This document shows, piece after piece, positions 42,599 to 53,606 of a DNA stretch of 64,000 nt. Source of the DNA: an uncultured Spirochaetaceae bacterium (GTDB lineage Bacteria > Spirochaetota > Spirochaetia > Sphaerochaetales > Sphaerochaetaceae); NCBI GenBank assembly GCA_944389275.1, contig CALXLT010000012.1, positions 1-64,000 on the forward strand, given 5' to 3'. Position 1 is the stretch's first letter. Every line of letters begins with the position of its first letter. Position numbers and translations under genes: made by a program. A model generated the notes under the pieces. That model was not told the origin of the DNA. It searched no databases and was given only the letters and a program-made list of their open reading frames with translations.

Positions 42599-43164
42599 CA
42601 GTTCTCCGCCGCTTCCTTGGCGTTCCCGCCTTTCTTCTCCGCGAATGATACGGAAGCCGTGCGTCCGTTGATATCCATGCCGGAAACCTTCTCTATGGCC
42701 TTAAGGCAGTTCTCCTCGCTCATCGTCACGAATGAGTACTTGTCGTGGATGCGGATCATGTAGATATCCTCACGCGTGATGCCAAGAACGCCCTGCAGGA
42801 GCTTCGAAAGATCCTTCGCGTAAAGATGCTTCATCTTGCCGACGTTGATGTATATCGTCTTGGCTCCTTCCGGTATCACATGCTCCGGCCTTGCCTCTGC
42901 TTTCGGCTTATCCTGGCGGATCTCCTTCTCGGCCTTCGCTGCCTTCCTCTCGGATCTTCTCTCCGAGCCATGCCTCCTGCTGTCCGCGGCGAGGAGAAGG
43001 TATGCGGCGAACGCGCTTCTCGTGAAGAACGGCACGTTCTTCTTGATGATTCCCTTGACTCTCTCAAGCTCTTCAGGATCGGCATCCTTCATAGAGGAAA
43101 GGGCTCTGCTGATCCTTGCCTGAAGCTCCTCTTCCGAGAGGCTCTTCATCTCTTCTTTTTCCAT
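42598..43164 (-). CDS. Standalone DbpA-type RNA-binding domain protein
   Basis: A 188-residue basic protein with the C-terminal RNA-recognition domain found at the end of DbpA-type DEAD-box helicases: KTIYINVGKMKHLYAKDL, GITREDIYMIRIHDKYSFV and NGRTASVSF. The helicase domains are absent. An N-terminal acidic helix and a Lys/Arg-rich linker (RRSERKAAKAEKEIRQDK) precede it. It probably binds structured rRNA or other RNA. The start at 43164 has GGAG 8 nt upstream; 43176 is an alternative ATG. Confidence 0.7.
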   Translation of the reverse strand: MEKEEMKSLSEEELQARISRALSSMKDADPEELERVKGIIKKNVPFFTRSAFAAYLLLAADSRRHGSERRSERKAAKAEKEIRQDKPKAEARPEHVIPEGAKTIYINVGKMKHLYAKDLSKLLQGVLGITREDIYMIRIHDKYSFVTMSEENCLKAIEKVSGMDINGRTASVSFAEKKGGNAKEAAEN

Positions 43165-43297
43165 CTTAATCTCCATAATCGCCCATCTGGGCCTGGAATG
43201 ATATGCCCGCAATATGGGTATTGGGCAACCGTGCAGTTTCCGGCAATCGTAGACCGGACTATCATGGTCAATGAAAGAATGATTGAATGCTGGATGT

Positions 43298-43326
43298 TTG
43301 TCAATAAACACCCCGGATGCTACACT
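43298..43326 (+). promoter_or_regulatory. Promoter of the coiled-coil gene (leaderless type)
   Basis: TTGTCA (43298-43303), exactly 17 bp, TACACT (43321-43326), then 7 nt to the ATG at 43334. No Shine-Dalgarno is present. Confidence 0.6.
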
Positions 43327-43333
43327 ATCTATC

Positions 43334-44341
43334 ATGAGCGCGAGAGAGGAGCTTCTGAAGGAGAACAAGGCAAGGATTAAGGAGGAAGAGGAGCGTATCT
43401 CATCCCTCCTGCTTTCCCTTGGCAGCCGCGGCATGGAATGCGGTCTGTCCGTGCGCCTTCCCGGATTCATGAAGCTGCAGCAGGACTGCAGGAACGCATC
43501 TGCCGAGCGTATCCGCGCTGAGGAGCGCCTCAAGGCCATAAGGAACGCCTCGCAGGAGCATGAGGAGAGGAGGACCCTTGTCGAATCACGAAAGAAGGAT
43601 TCTGCCGAGATCGCGTCCTCGATCGATTCCCTTCTCACGTCGCTTGGCGCCTCGATTTATGAGAAATGCTCGTTCTCCCTTCTCGATAAGGACGCGTTTG
43701 CCCCAGTCTATAAGGATCAGGAGAAGCCCGGGAAAGGTTCTCTAGGCTCCGTTCTGTCCCGTCTCTCGCGAGAGCATCGGTTCAGGCGCTATGGACGCCT
43801 TGTCATCTCGAATGACCTTGACGCCATGCTCGACGGCAAGGCTAGGGAGACAGCCGAGGAGATACGCCGCCTTCAGGGGCTAAAGGCTGAGGCTGATAAG
43901 GAGAAGCATGAGCTTCTGTCCCTGATAGTCGCCAAGAAGCATTCCTACGAGGCTCTTTCGACAGAAGGGGTGGAGCGAGCCGAGAAGAACGCCAAGGGAG
44001 CCGCGGAGCGTGAGGAGGCGGCGCTCAGGAACTATGGCGCGTTCCTCTGGGACAACGGCGGAAGCTGGATAGGTGAGGATACTCCCTCTGTCCTGCTTGA
44101 TGAGATAGAGCGTATCCTTGCCGAGAAGGACGCGCTTGAGTGTCTGATCGCTGAAAGGAAGAGGCTGAAGAGCGAGGCCAAGGCCGATGACCTGATGGCG
44201 CTTTTGGAAAACGAAGAGAAGAAGCTCAGCATCCTTCAGAAGGAACGTGAGCGGATAGACAGCGAGATCGCAGATGTCGAGGCGGAGGCCGGACGGCTGA
44301 GGATGAAGCTTGAGGAGATCAGAAGGGAGCAGGGGATGTGA
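43334..44341 (+). CDS. Coiled-coil protein of unknown function
   Basis: A 335-residue protein dominated by heptad-rich helices, from ELLKENKARIKEEEERISSL at the start to KLSILQKERERIDSEI and EAEAGRLRMKLEEIRRE at the end. A central globular part (LTSLGASIYEKCSFSLLDK) separates them. No signal peptide, transmembrane helix or enzymatic motif was seen, and I do not recognise a family. It has its own promoter and converges on the pseudouridine synthase gene with a 23-bp overlap. A structural or cytoskeletal role is possible but not supported further. Confidence 0.7.
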   Translation: MSAREELLKENKARIKEEEERISSLLLSLGSRGMECGLSVRLPGFMKLQQDCRNASAERIRAEERLKAIRNASQEHEERRTLVESRKKDSAEIASSIDSLLTSLGASIYEKCSFSLLDKDAFAPVYKDQEKPGKGSLGSVLSRLSREHRFRRYGRLVISNDLDAMLDGKARETAEEIRRLQGLKAEADKEKHELLSLIVAKKHSYEALSTEGVERAEKNAKGAAEREEAALRNYGAFLWDNGGSWIGEDTPSVLLDEIERILAEKDALECLIAERKRLKSEAKADDLMALLENEEKKLSILQKERERIDSEIADVEAEAGRLRMKLEEIRREQGM

Positions 44342-45554
44342 ACACCACCTCTTCTCCCGTTGAAGGATGGATGAATGCTATGGAAGAAGCGTGGAGCATA
44401 AGCCTCTCTCCTTCTTTCCTCGTTCCATAAAGCCTGTCGCCTTTTATCGGATGGCCTATGTATGCGGAGTGCACTCTGAGCTGATGCGTGCGTCCGGTCT
44501 CTGGGAAGAATCTCACGCGCGTGCACTTCTCCCCGTCGATCACCTCGACCCGGATCCTCTTCCATCTCGTGAGAGCTCTCTTTCCCCTTTCCTTGTCGAC
44601 AATCTGGTATGGCCTGTTGTCGACATCAAGGCGCATGGGGGCATCTATCAGGCCTTCCTCTTCTGTCAGCACGCCTTCAAGCACCGCCTCGTATTCCTTC
44701 CTCACATCCCCGCTCTCGAACTCCATGGAGACGGTCCTGTGGGCCTCCTTCGTCATTGCCATTATGAGAAGCCCGGATGTGTCCATGTCGAGGCGATGCG
44801 TGTGGCAGACTTCAGGGCTTGAAGGGAAGAGGCGGTGGAAGCGGTATGAGGCGCTGTCCCTCTTATCCTCGCCGCGCCCGGGAACGCTGAGCATGCCTGC
44901 TTCCTTGTCTATGACCGCTATGCTGCTATCCGCATATATGATATCAAGACCAAGCATAGAGGGAAGGAGACGTCCGCACCGCTCGGCGCATGGGGGACGG
45001 AAGGAGAGCGTGCCGCCGCTGCCGATCGTGAACTCTGCTAGTCCCTTCATCTCCCAGCCATTACGGAGCGCGGTATTGATCAGGCGAAGCCCCGCGCAGT
45101 CCCCGGTTCCCGTCATGGCTTTCGCAGGCATCCCGATATGGCCGCCATCCCATGTTGAGAATGAGTAGAGCGCAGAGATCTTCCTGATGCTCTCTGCCGT
45201 AAGCCTCTTCCGCTCATCCATCAAGGAGACATCCCCCTCGTCGATCAACCTTGTAAGCTCATGTATCCTCTCATCGTTTTCCATCAAGGTCTTCTCATAG
45301 CCATGCTGTGAGAAGCATGGATTGACATAGCCCGGCGCCGATGCCTTGCCTCCGATGAAGCCGGAGAACGCCCTGAGTATCTTCTCTCCGCCCTTCGTGG
45401 CTGCGATCATCACGGCGAATGTCTGTTCCGGACGGATGTCTGAAAGAGGGTAGCTCTCTGATGGGGGGAATGAATACGAGGATGAGGAGAGCATGGCGGC
45501 AGCCATCTTCCCAGCCTCCTCCCTTGCCCTTTCTGTCTCGAGGAACGCGATCAT
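44319..45554 (-). CDS. RluA-family pseudouridine synthase with N-terminal extension
   Basis: A 411-residue protein. The C-terminal half is a RluA-type synthase: IYADSSIAVIDKEAGMLSVP, HRLDMDTSGLLIMA with the catalytic Asp, and PETGRTHQLRVHSAYIGHPI. The first 200 residues form an additional domain (TFAVMIAATKGGEKILRAFS) that is not an S4 domain; I do not recognise it. It isomerises uridines in rRNA or tRNA. The start overlaps the HAD gene stop by ATGA; the 3' end overlaps the coiled-coil gene. Confidence 0.85.
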   Translation of the reverse strand: MIAFLETERAREEAGKMAAAMLSSSSYSFPPSESYPLSDIRPEQTFAVMIAATKGGEKILRAFSGFIGGKASAPGYVNPCFSQHGYEKTLMENDERIHELTRLIDEGDVSLMDERKRLTAESIRKISALYSFSTWDGGHIGMPAKAMTGTGDCAGLRLINTALRNGWEMKGLAEFTIGSGGTLSFRPPCAERCGRLLPSMLGLDIIYADSSIAVIDKEAGMLSVPGRGEDKRDSASYRFHRLFPSSPEVCHTHRLDMDTSGLLIMAMTKEAHRTVSMEFESGDVRKEYEAVLEGVLTEEEGLIDAPMRLDVDNRPYQIVDKERGKRALTRWKRIRVEVIDGEKCTRVRFFPETGRTHQLRVHSAYIGHPIKGDRLYGTRKEGERLMLHASSIAFIHPSTGEEVVFTSPAPF

Positions 45555-46303
45555 GGAAACAGGACCGGATCTGATAGCACGTCAAGGAGCGTCGGATACA
45601 CGGCATCCGCGTGCTTCTCAAGCCCCTCGACATCCCCGGAGCCTGTGAGGACGGCCACGGCGTATCCAGCCTTTCCAAGGTGCGCGAACTCCATATCGAC
45701 GATGGTGTCGCCGACGATCGCGACCTCCTGGCTCTCCAGGCCCTTCTCCTCGCAGAACTCCCTTATCGCTGCCGGATTCGGCTTCGGATGGGTCGAGCTG
45801 TCCTTTGTCCTGATGAAGGAGATGTACTGGCTTATCCCCATCCTGTCGAGGAAGATCCTGGTGGAGCTCATGGTGTCATTGGTCACGATGCCGAGGCTGT
45901 ATCCGCGCCTATGCGCCTCCTCGAACACCTCCCTGACTCCAGGGAACTCCATGTTGGCGATCCTCTTCTCCAGCCCCAGGTCGCTCTTGCGCATGAAGGC
46001 GAACATCGCGCGTCCCACCATGAATGGGCTGAGATGGTATCTGAAGCATAGCATGAGAACGCGCAGCGTGGCCGTGATCTTCCTGTCATGGCGGAATATG
46101 ATGCCATCAGGATATGTGTTGCCCTTGTCATCGACGCCGAGTATCTTCAGGAAGTCATCTATGCATCTTGCCTTCCTGTCCTCTGATAGCGATGACCTGG
46201 CGAGCCCCTTCGCGATAGCCTGTGAGAATACAGGACCCCATACCTCCCCGTAATCGAAGAGGGTACCGTCCTTATCGAAGATTATCCCCTTTAGGCTGCC
46301 CAT
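45551..46303 (-). CDS. HAD-family phosphatase (phosphoglycolate phosphatase-like)
   Basis: A 250-residue HAD hydrolase with IIFDKDGTLFDYG near residue 7 (nucleophile Asp), a helical cap, LGIVTNDTMSSTRIFLD (motif 2), HPKPNPAAI (motif 3 lysine) and VAIVGDTIVDMEFA (motif 4). Substrate is unknown. I place the start at the ATG at 46303, which lies 6 nt after TATCCT and directly before the first motif; an ATG at 46330 is an alternative. It is transcribed divergently from ispE and coupled to the RluA gene. Confidence 0.82.
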   Translation of the reverse strand: MGSLKGIIFDKDGTLFDYGEVWGPVFSQAIAKGLARSSLSEDRKARCIDDFLKILGVDDKGNTYPDGIIFRHDRKITATLRVLMLCFRYHLSPFMVGRAMFAFMRKSDLGLEKRIANMEFPGVREVFEEAHRRGYSLGIVTNDTMSSTRIFLDRMGISQYISFIRTKDSSTHPKPNPAAIREFCEEKGLESQEVAIVGDTIVDMEFAHLGKAGYAVAVLTGSGDVEGLEKHADAVYPTLLDVLSDPVLFP

Positions 46304-46309
46304 GGCTGT

Positions 46310-46342
46310 AGGATATGAAAAAAACTCCATCTTGGCTATACT
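46310..46342. promoter_or_regulatory. Divergent -10 elements of the HAD gene and ispE
   Basis: TATCCT on the minus strand (46315-46310) lies 6 nt before the HAD ATG at 46303. TATACT on the plus strand (46337-46342) lies 16 nt before the ispE ATG at 46359. Matching -35 elements are poor on both strands. Confidence 0.4.
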
Positions 46343-46358
46343 GGACAATTGATCGGCA

Positions 46359-47132
46359 ATGGAAGAGAAGGCATATGCGAAGATAAACATAGGGCTCTCC
46401 ATCGGGGGGAGGGAAAAGGACGGGCTTCACAGCCTCGAGTCCTATATGGCCCTTATCGACCTGTATGACAGCCTCGATATAAGCATAGAGCCTTCATCAT
46501 CGCTTTCTGTCTCCATACATCCTGATCGGGAATACCTCGCAGAAGGCGAGGAGGATATCATGGAGAGGTGCGCGAGGATCTTCTCCGAGCGCTTCTCTCT
46601 CCCGTTCCATCTAAGCATCAGGATAAGAAAGCGCATCCCGCCAAGGGCCGGGCTAGGGGGAGGCTCTGCCGATGCCGCTGCTGTGCTTCGCGCGCTTTTC
46701 CGCCATTTCGGCATAAGCGAGGATATAGAGAAGACTGCTTTTCTCGTGGGTTCCGATGTGCCGTTCCTTGCCTCGGGCTGCAGCACCGCGTTCGTGAGCG
46801 GGCGCGGCGAGTGCGTTCGGGAGGAAAAGCCGCTGGGAGCGCTGCCCCTCCTTCTTTTCCTCAGCGGAGAGGGCAACAGCACGAAGGAGGCGTATGGTCG
46901 CCTTGATCTTCTCGATCGCAGCTTCCGCCATCTTCCGCCGCTTTCCTTTCCCTCCCGATCGGCATTCCCGAACGATTTCGAGCTGGTGTATCCCCTGTCG
47001 ATCCCAGAGTGGCTTTCATCATCTCCTGCCTACGTATCGCTTTCAGGCTCAGGAAGCGCCTGGTATGCTCTCTTTCCTTCAGGATGCGGGATGGATGCGG
47101 ACGGAGCTATCCGCACGCATCTTCTTGGTTGA
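46359..47132 (+). CDS. ispE: 4-diphosphocytidyl-2-C-methylerythritol kinase
   Basis: A 257-residue GHMP kinase: KAYAKINIGLSIGGREKDG at the start with the catalytic-site lysine, PPRAGLGGGSADAAAVLR (ATP loop) near residue 95, and SLSGSGSAWYALF near the end. It catalyses the fourth step of the MEP isoprenoid pathway. The protein is a little shorter than E. coli IspE. No Shine-Dalgarno precedes the ATG. It ends 38 bp before the tRNA gene, and the tRNA promoter starts inside its last codons. Confidence 0.92.
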   Translation: MEEKAYAKINIGLSIGGREKDGLHSLESYMALIDLYDSLDISIEPSSSLSVSIHPDREYLAEGEEDIMERCARIFSERFSLPFHLSIRIRKRIPPRAGLGGGSADAAAVLRALFRHFGISEDIEKTAFLVGSDVPFLASGCSTAFVSGRGECVREEKPLGALPLLLFLSGEGNSTKEAYGRLDLLDRSFRHLPPLSFPSRSAFPNDFELVYPLSIPEWLSSSPAYVSLSGSGSAWYALFPSGCGMDADGAIRTHLLG

Positions 47133-47157
47133 TGTCTTCCGCTTTTTCTGATATTTT
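47129..47157 (+). promoter_or_regulatory. Promoter of tRNA-Gln
   Basis: TTGATG (47129-47134), 17 bp, TATTTT (47152-47157), 13 bp before the tRNA 5' end. Confidence 0.5.
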
Positions 47158-47169
47158 CTGTTCCTGCAT

Positions 47170-47242
47170 TGGGAAGTAGCCAAGTGGTTAAGGCACGGGT
47201 TTTTGATACCTGCATCCGAAGGTTCGAGTCCTTCCTTCCCAG
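47170..47242 (+). tRNA. tRNA-Gln (anticodon UUG)
   Basis: The 73-nt sequence folds as a tRNA. The acceptor arms TGGGAAG and CTTCCCA pair over 7 bp. The D-arm is GCC...GGC with AGTGGTTAA. The anticodon stem CGGGT/ACCTG closes the loop TTTTGAT with anticodon TTG. The T-arm is GAAGG-TTCGAGT-CCTTC. The discriminator is G and CCA is not encoded, so the CCA-adding enzyme at 56736-58091 is needed. It is the only tRNA seen in the window. Confidence 0.93.
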
Positions 47243-47352
47243 CTTTTCATTCCTGTTGCAGAAAATCCTTTTGTCATATATCATTCCAGTCTGTTGTGCT
47301 TCGGCACTTTATGGTAATCGGCCTAGCCCGATGAGAGTATAAGGAGAAGAAG

Positions 47353-47988
47353 ATGAGCGAGAAGAAGTTTCTTAATGCAAAGCTCAGGACACAGGACTTC
47401 GGTTCTGCTGGTTCAAGAAGGCTTCTGAGGAACGGTGAGATCCCAGGAGTGGTATACGGAAAGGAAGATCCTATCCATGTAGTCGTCAACGCGCGCGAGT
47501 TCGCTGCCAAGAGGGCGGGCTTCGGTGAGTCAACACTCATCACGCTGAAGGTATCAGACGAGAAGGATCATGATGTATTCGTGAAGTCATTCCAGGAGGA
47601 CCTCCTGAAGGGCATCGTCCGCCACATCGACTTCTTCGAGGTCACCGCTGGCCAGGCTGTAAGGACCAATGTCCGCATCGATCTCACAGGCAATCCTGTC
47701 GGAACACGCAATGGCGGCGTTCTCGAGCAGCTTATCCACGAGATCGAGATCGAGTGTCTCCCGTCCCAGCTTCCTGAGGTCATCACCGGCGATATCTCAG
47801 CCCTTGATGTCAACGAGTCGTTCCGCGTGAACCAGCTCGCCATCCCAGCGGGCATCAGGATCTTCATCGATCCGGAAGAGACAGTCGCATCCATCAAGTA
47901 TGTCAAGGAAGAGGCTCCGGCAGCATCTGATGAGACAGCTGATGCAGCTGCTGATGCTGCTCCTGCTTCTGATGCAGCAGCAAAGTAA
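47353..47988 (+). CDS. rplY: 50S ribosomal protein L25/Ctc
   Basis: A 211-residue long-form L25 (CTC/TL5 type): an N-terminal 5S rRNA-binding domain (RRLLRNGEIPGVVYGKEDPI) and a C-terminal beta domain (FFEVTAGQAVRTNVRIDLTG, HEIEIECLPSQLPE), ending in an acidic Ala/Asp-rich tail. AAGGAGA lies 7 nt before the ATG. It begins the rplY-pth-tilS block; pth follows after 1 bp. Confidence 0.92.
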   Translation: MSEKKFLNAKLRTQDFGSAGSRRLLRNGEIPGVVYGKEDPIHVVVNAREFAAKRAGFGESTLITLKVSDEKDHDVFVKSFQEDLLKGIVRHIDFFEVTAGQAVRTNVRIDLTGNPVGTRNGGVLEQLIHEIEIECLPSQLPEVITGDISALDVNESFRVNQLAIPAGIRIFIDPEETVASIKYVKEEAPAASDETADAAADAAPASDAAAK

Positions 47989-47989
47989 G

Positions 47990-48526
47990 ATGGTTGTCTT
48001 CGGCCTTGGCAATCCTGGGGCGAAGTATTCAGGAACAAGGCACAATGTCGGTTTCGACACTGTAGAAAGGATAGCAGCGCTGAAGGGCATGAAGCTCCGG
48101 AAGCGCTGTTTCCGTCTCTATAGGCGCGCCGATCTTGCTGATTTGTCCCTTGTCGAGCCTCTTACATATATGAACAGCTCAGGCGATGTCGTTGAGGAGA
48201 ATCTGAAGGAAGGGGACACGATGGTCGTCATAGTCGACCAGATGGACCTTCCTCCAGGGCGCATGCGGATACGCGCCGGCGGAGGCTCTGCCGGGCATAA
48301 TGGGCTTAAGTCCATAATCGCGGCGCACGGACCTGATTTCATCCGCGTATATATTGGGATCGGGCGGCCGGAGCCTGGTGCTACGGTGGTTGACCATGTC
48401 CTCACTCGCTTCAGCCCGGAGGACAGGGCCTTGGTCGATAAGGCAGAGGAGAAAGCCGCGGAAGCTGTCCTGAGGCTCTATGGAGGGGAGAGGCTTGAAA
48501 GCGTCCTGCAGTGGGCTAATTCCTGA
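47990..48526 (+). CDS. pth: Peptidyl-tRNA hydrolase
   Basis: A 178-residue enzyme that frees tRNA from peptidyl-tRNA. It starts VVFGLGNPGAKYSGTRHNVG with the catalytic histidine, followed by LTYMNSSGDVV, VDQMDLPPGRMR with the active-site Asp and GSAGHNGLKSI. The start at 47990 directly precedes the conserved strand; an upstream in-frame start inside rplY adds a low-complexity run and is rejected. It overlaps tilS by 47 bp. Confidence 0.92.
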   Translation: MVVFGLGNPGAKYSGTRHNVGFDTVERIAALKGMKLRKRCFRLYRRADLADLSLVEPLTYMNSSGDVVEENLKEGDTMVVIVDQMDLPPGRMRIRAGGGSAGHNGLKSIIAAHGPDFIRVYIGIGRPEPGATVVDHVLTRFSPEDRALVDKAEEKAAEAVLRLYGGERLESVLQWANS

Positions 48527-49763
48527 AGATATCATCCTTCCGGAGGGGAGGCTCCTCATCGCGTTCTCAGGAGGCGATGATTCGCTTGCCCTCCTTGCCA
48601 TCGCGTCCCGCCTTGCCCGCGGCCGCTGCGAGGCTTTGTATGTGAACCACGCGCTCCGCGGCGATGCGGAGCTTGGCGCGGAGGAGGAACGCAACCGCAG
48701 CAATGCCGCGCTCCTTGGGATTCCTTTCTCGATCATAAGGCTTGGGAAGGGCGCGGTCGAGAAGCTGGCTGAAAGGAAATCGATTGGAACGGAAGCCGCG
48801 GCTAGGGAGCTGAGGTACGAGGCTCTTGAGCGTTACAGGGCGGAGCATGGCTTTGACTGGATCCTCACGGCCCATCATAGGGATGACCAGGCCGAGACCG
48901 TTGCCATGAGGATGCTCTCACGTTCGCCGTTCTATGCCTGGGGTGGCATCCGGAGATGCGATGGCCATATATTCCGCCCCCTTCTTTCCGTGTCCAAGAG
49001 CGATATCCTATCGTATATCAGCGCGGAAGGGCTTGAGCCTTCAATTGATTCAACCAACAGCGATACAGCTTATATGCGCAACAGCATAAGGCATCGCCTG
49101 ATGCCGCTTATCTCGGAAGAGGCGAAGGATACGATGGCCCGTATCGCTGAGAATGTAGCGTCTTTCAGGAGCAGGTTCAGCCTGAAGCCATCGTTTTCAG
49201 GGTTTTATATCTCCTATAGCCGTGACGCGTTCCTCTCTGCTCACCCTTTCCTTGCCGAGGAGGCTGTCTATGAGGCCAACGCTGCATTCGGCGGCGAGAG
49301 GGTATCGAGGGCGTTGGTGGGCCGCGTGAGGGAAAAGGCCGCAGAAGGATGCGGGAGCATCGCATCCTCTTCCCTTGTCTTCATGTTCAGCCTGGATGAG
49401 GTGCGGATCTATCCGGAGCTTCCATCATTTGCACTGCCGCTGAGCGAGGGCTTTGCTCTTCCGCTATCGCTCTCGCTTTCCTATGTGCGCGAGGATGAGC
49501 TTACGCTCTCGATTCCTATCCATTCCCTTATTGGTCCTGCCATTATCCGCGATGTGAGAGAGGGGGATATCATCGAGCTCAAGGGAGGTAGGAAGCGCGT
49601 CTCGGAGCTTATCAGGGACCAGAAGGTGCCTTACGCCATCGTCATCGAGGACAGGAAGGGCATAGTCTGCTGCCTCACGCGCCTTTTCGGCGGCCGCGAC
49701 AGGCTGGCGCGGAGGTTTTTGGGAGAGGAAGGTGAGCCTGTTGCCCTTGCTCTTATCAGATAG
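48480..49763 (+). CDS. tilS: tRNA(Ile)-lysidine synthase
   Basis: A 427-residue N-type ATP pyrophosphatase. The PP-loop LLIAFSGGDDSLALLAIA lies near residue 25, followed by YVNHALRGDAE and LTAHHRDDQAETVAMRML, and the C-terminal part ends with the TilS tRNA-binding domain (KRVSELIRDQKVPYA). It modifies C34 of tRNA(Ile)(CAU) to lysidine. The ATG at 48480 lies inside the pth 3' end; a TTG at 48495 is an alternative, and either way the two genes overlap. Confidence 0.9.
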   Translation: MEGRGLKASCSGLIPEDIILPEGRLLIAFSGGDDSLALLAIASRLARGRCEALYVNHALRGDAELGAEEERNRSNAALLGIPFSIIRLGKGAVEKLAERKSIGTEAAARELRYEALERYRAEHGFDWILTAHHRDDQAETVAMRMLSRSPFYAWGGIRRCDGHIFRPLLSVSKSDILSYISAEGLEPSIDSTNSDTAYMRNSIRHRLMPLISEEAKDTMARIAENVASFRSRFSLKPSFSGFYISYSRDAFLSAHPFLAEEAVYEANAAFGGERVSRALVGRVREKAAEGCGSIASSSLVFMFSLDEVRIYPELPSFALPLSEGFALPLSLSLSYVREDELTLSIPIHSLIGPAIIRDVREGDIIELKGGRKRVSELIRDQKVPYAIVIEDRKGIVCCLTRLFGGRDRLARRFLGEEGEPVALALIR

Positions 49764-49775
49764 CTACTGTATATT
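49747..49775 (+). promoter_or_regulatory. Candidate promoter of ftsH within the tilS end
   Basis: TTGCTC (49747-49752), 17 bp, TATATT (49770-49775). A TTG follows after 6 nt (49782) and an ATG after 9 nt (49785); no Shine-Dalgarno is present. ftsH may also be transcribed by read-through from the upstream block. Confidence 0.45.
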
Positions 49776-49784
49776 TTCCATTTG

Positions 49785-51791
<2,007 letters not shown>

Positions 51792-51797
51792 GAGAAT

Positions 51798-53606
51798 ATG
51801 GATACAGCCCACAAGAGAAACTTCTGCATAATCGCGCATATCGATCACGGCAAGTCAACGCTTGCCGATCGCTTCATCGAGCGCGCGCGCCTTGTCGCAT
51901 CGCGCGGTCCGCAGCAGACGCAGATACTGGACAATATGGATATCGAGAGGGAGCGCGGCATAACGATAAAGAGCCAGGCTGTCACGATTCCATACACAGC
52001 TTCCAACGGAGAGGCCTATGAGCTCAATCTCGTAGACACTCCGGGACATGTCGACTTCACCTATGAGGTATCCAGGGCGATCTCCTCATGCGAGGGTGCC
52101 CTTCTCCTGATAGACGCCTCGCAGGGAGTGGAAGCTCAGACGCTGGCCAACCTGTATCTGGCGATGGAGCACAACCTCGAGGTGATCCCTGTCATAAACA
52201 AGATAGATCTTCCCTCTGCGGATATCCCATCATGCCTCGAGCAGATAGACCACGACCTTGGGCTCGATCCTGACTCGACATGCTATGTTTCGGCGAAGAC
52301 CGGAGAGGGCGTTGATTCGCTCTATGAGGCCATCGTCAATCAGATACCGGCTCCGACAGGAAGCGCAGATGAGCCTCTCAAGGCCTTGATCTTCGATTCC
52401 CACTATGATCCATACAGGGGCGTCATCGTGCACTGCCGCCTGTTCTCAGGACGCATCAAGCCGGGGGACGAGATAGTGTTCATGCACTCCGGCGCGGAGT
52501 ACAAGGTGGAGGATACCGGTATATTCCAGCTGCAGCTTGTCTCGAAGCCTGAGCTTGCCGCAGGTGATGTCGGTTACTTCATAGCGGGCATCAAGACCAT
52601 CTCGGATATCCGCGTGGGCGATACCGTTACGCTCAAGGCCAATCCCGCAGATGAGCCTATGGCTGGCTTCAAGGAGGTCAAGCCTGTCGTGTTCTCCTCG
52701 ATCTATCCTGTGGATTCCAACGACTATGAGGAGCTGCAGGAGGCTATAGAGAGGCTGAAGCTCAATGACGCCTCCCTTGTCTATGAGAAGGATAACTCGG
52801 CAGCCCTTGGCTTCGGCTTCCGCTGCGGCTTTCTGGGAATGCTCCATCTTGAGGTCATACAGGAGAGGATAGAGAGGGAATTCGATCTATCGATCGTCTT
52901 CACGTCCCCGTCCGTACGTTATATCGTCTATATGAAGAACGGTGAGGTCCTGCAGATCAATAATCCTCTTGAGTATCCTGAGGTGATGAGGATCGAGAGG
53001 ACGGAGGAGCCGTACATACAGGCGAACATAATCACCCCGACAGAGTATGTCGGCCCGATAATCACGCTCTGCCTTGAGAAGCGTGGGGTGCAGACAGGCA
53101 TGAACTACCTTGACCAGAAGCGTGTCGAGCTTATATACGAAATGCCGCTTGCCGAGGTCCTCTTTGACTTCTATGACCGCCTCAAGTCGATATCACGCGG
53201 CTATGCCTCGTTCGATTACAGCGTCATCGGCTATAAGCCTACGGATCTCGTGAGGATGGATATCCTTGTGAACGGCGACCCGGTAGATGCCCTTTCCCAG
53301 CTTGTCTTCCGCGCGAACGCGCAGACTAGGGGACGGCAGGTCTGCGAGAGGCTCAAGAGCGAGATACCTCGACAGCAGTTCAAGATCGCCATACAGGCTG
53401 CCATCGGCGGGCAGATAATCTCCCGCGAGACGGTATCAGCATACCGCAAGGATGTCACCGCGAAGTGCTATGGCGGCGATATATCCCGAAAGAGGAAGCT
53501 TCTGGAGAAGCAGAAGGAAGGCAAGAAGCGCATGAAGATGGTCGGCAATGTCGAGATACCGCAGAGCGCGTTCCTTGCTGTGCTCAAGACAGAGGAGGGA
53601 GACTGA
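51798..53606 (+). CDS. lepA: Elongation factor 4 (LepA)
   Basis: A 602-residue translational GTPase: NFCIIAHIDHGKSTLADRF (G1), DTPGHVDFTYEV (G3) and INKIDLPSAD (G4), then domains II, III and V and the LepA-specific C-terminal domain with RRKLLEKQKEGKKRMK. It back-translocates stalled ribosomes. A GGAG ribosome site lies between ftsH and the ATG (6-bp gap). The stop codon overlaps the next start (TGATG). Confidence 0.96.
   Translation: MDTAHKRNFCIIAHIDHGKSTLADRFIERARLVASRGPQQTQILDNMDIERERGITIKSQAVTIPYTASNGEAYELNLVDTPGHVDFTYEVSRAISSCEGALLLIDASQGVEAQTLANLYLAMEHNLEVIPVINKIDLPSADIPSCLEQIDHDLGLDPDSTCYVSAKTGEGVDSLYEAIVNQIPAPTGSADEPLKALIFDSHYDPYRGVIVHCRLFSGRIKPGDEIVFMHSGAEYKVEDTGIFQLQLVSKPELAAGDVGYFIAGIKTISDIRVGDTVTLKANPADEPMAGFKEVKPVVFSSIYPVDSNDYEELQEAIERLKLNDASLVYEKDNSAALGFGFRCGFLGMLHLEVIQERIEREFDLSIVFTSPSVRYIVYMKNGEVLQINNPLEYPEVMRIERTEEPYIQANIITPTEYVGPIITLCLEKRGVQTGMNYLDQKRVELIYEMPLAEVLFDFYDRLKSISRGYASFDYSVIGYKPTDLVRMDILVNGDPVDALSQLVFRANAQTRGRQVCERLKSEIPRQQFKIAIQAAIGGQIISRETVSAYRKDVTAKCYGGDISRKRKLLEKQKEGKKRMKMVGNVEIPQSAFLAVLKTEEGD

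Noticed and set aside
46400-46412. G6 run near the start of ispE
   Set aside because: Part of an ordinary Gly-Gly-Arg codon series in an essential gene.
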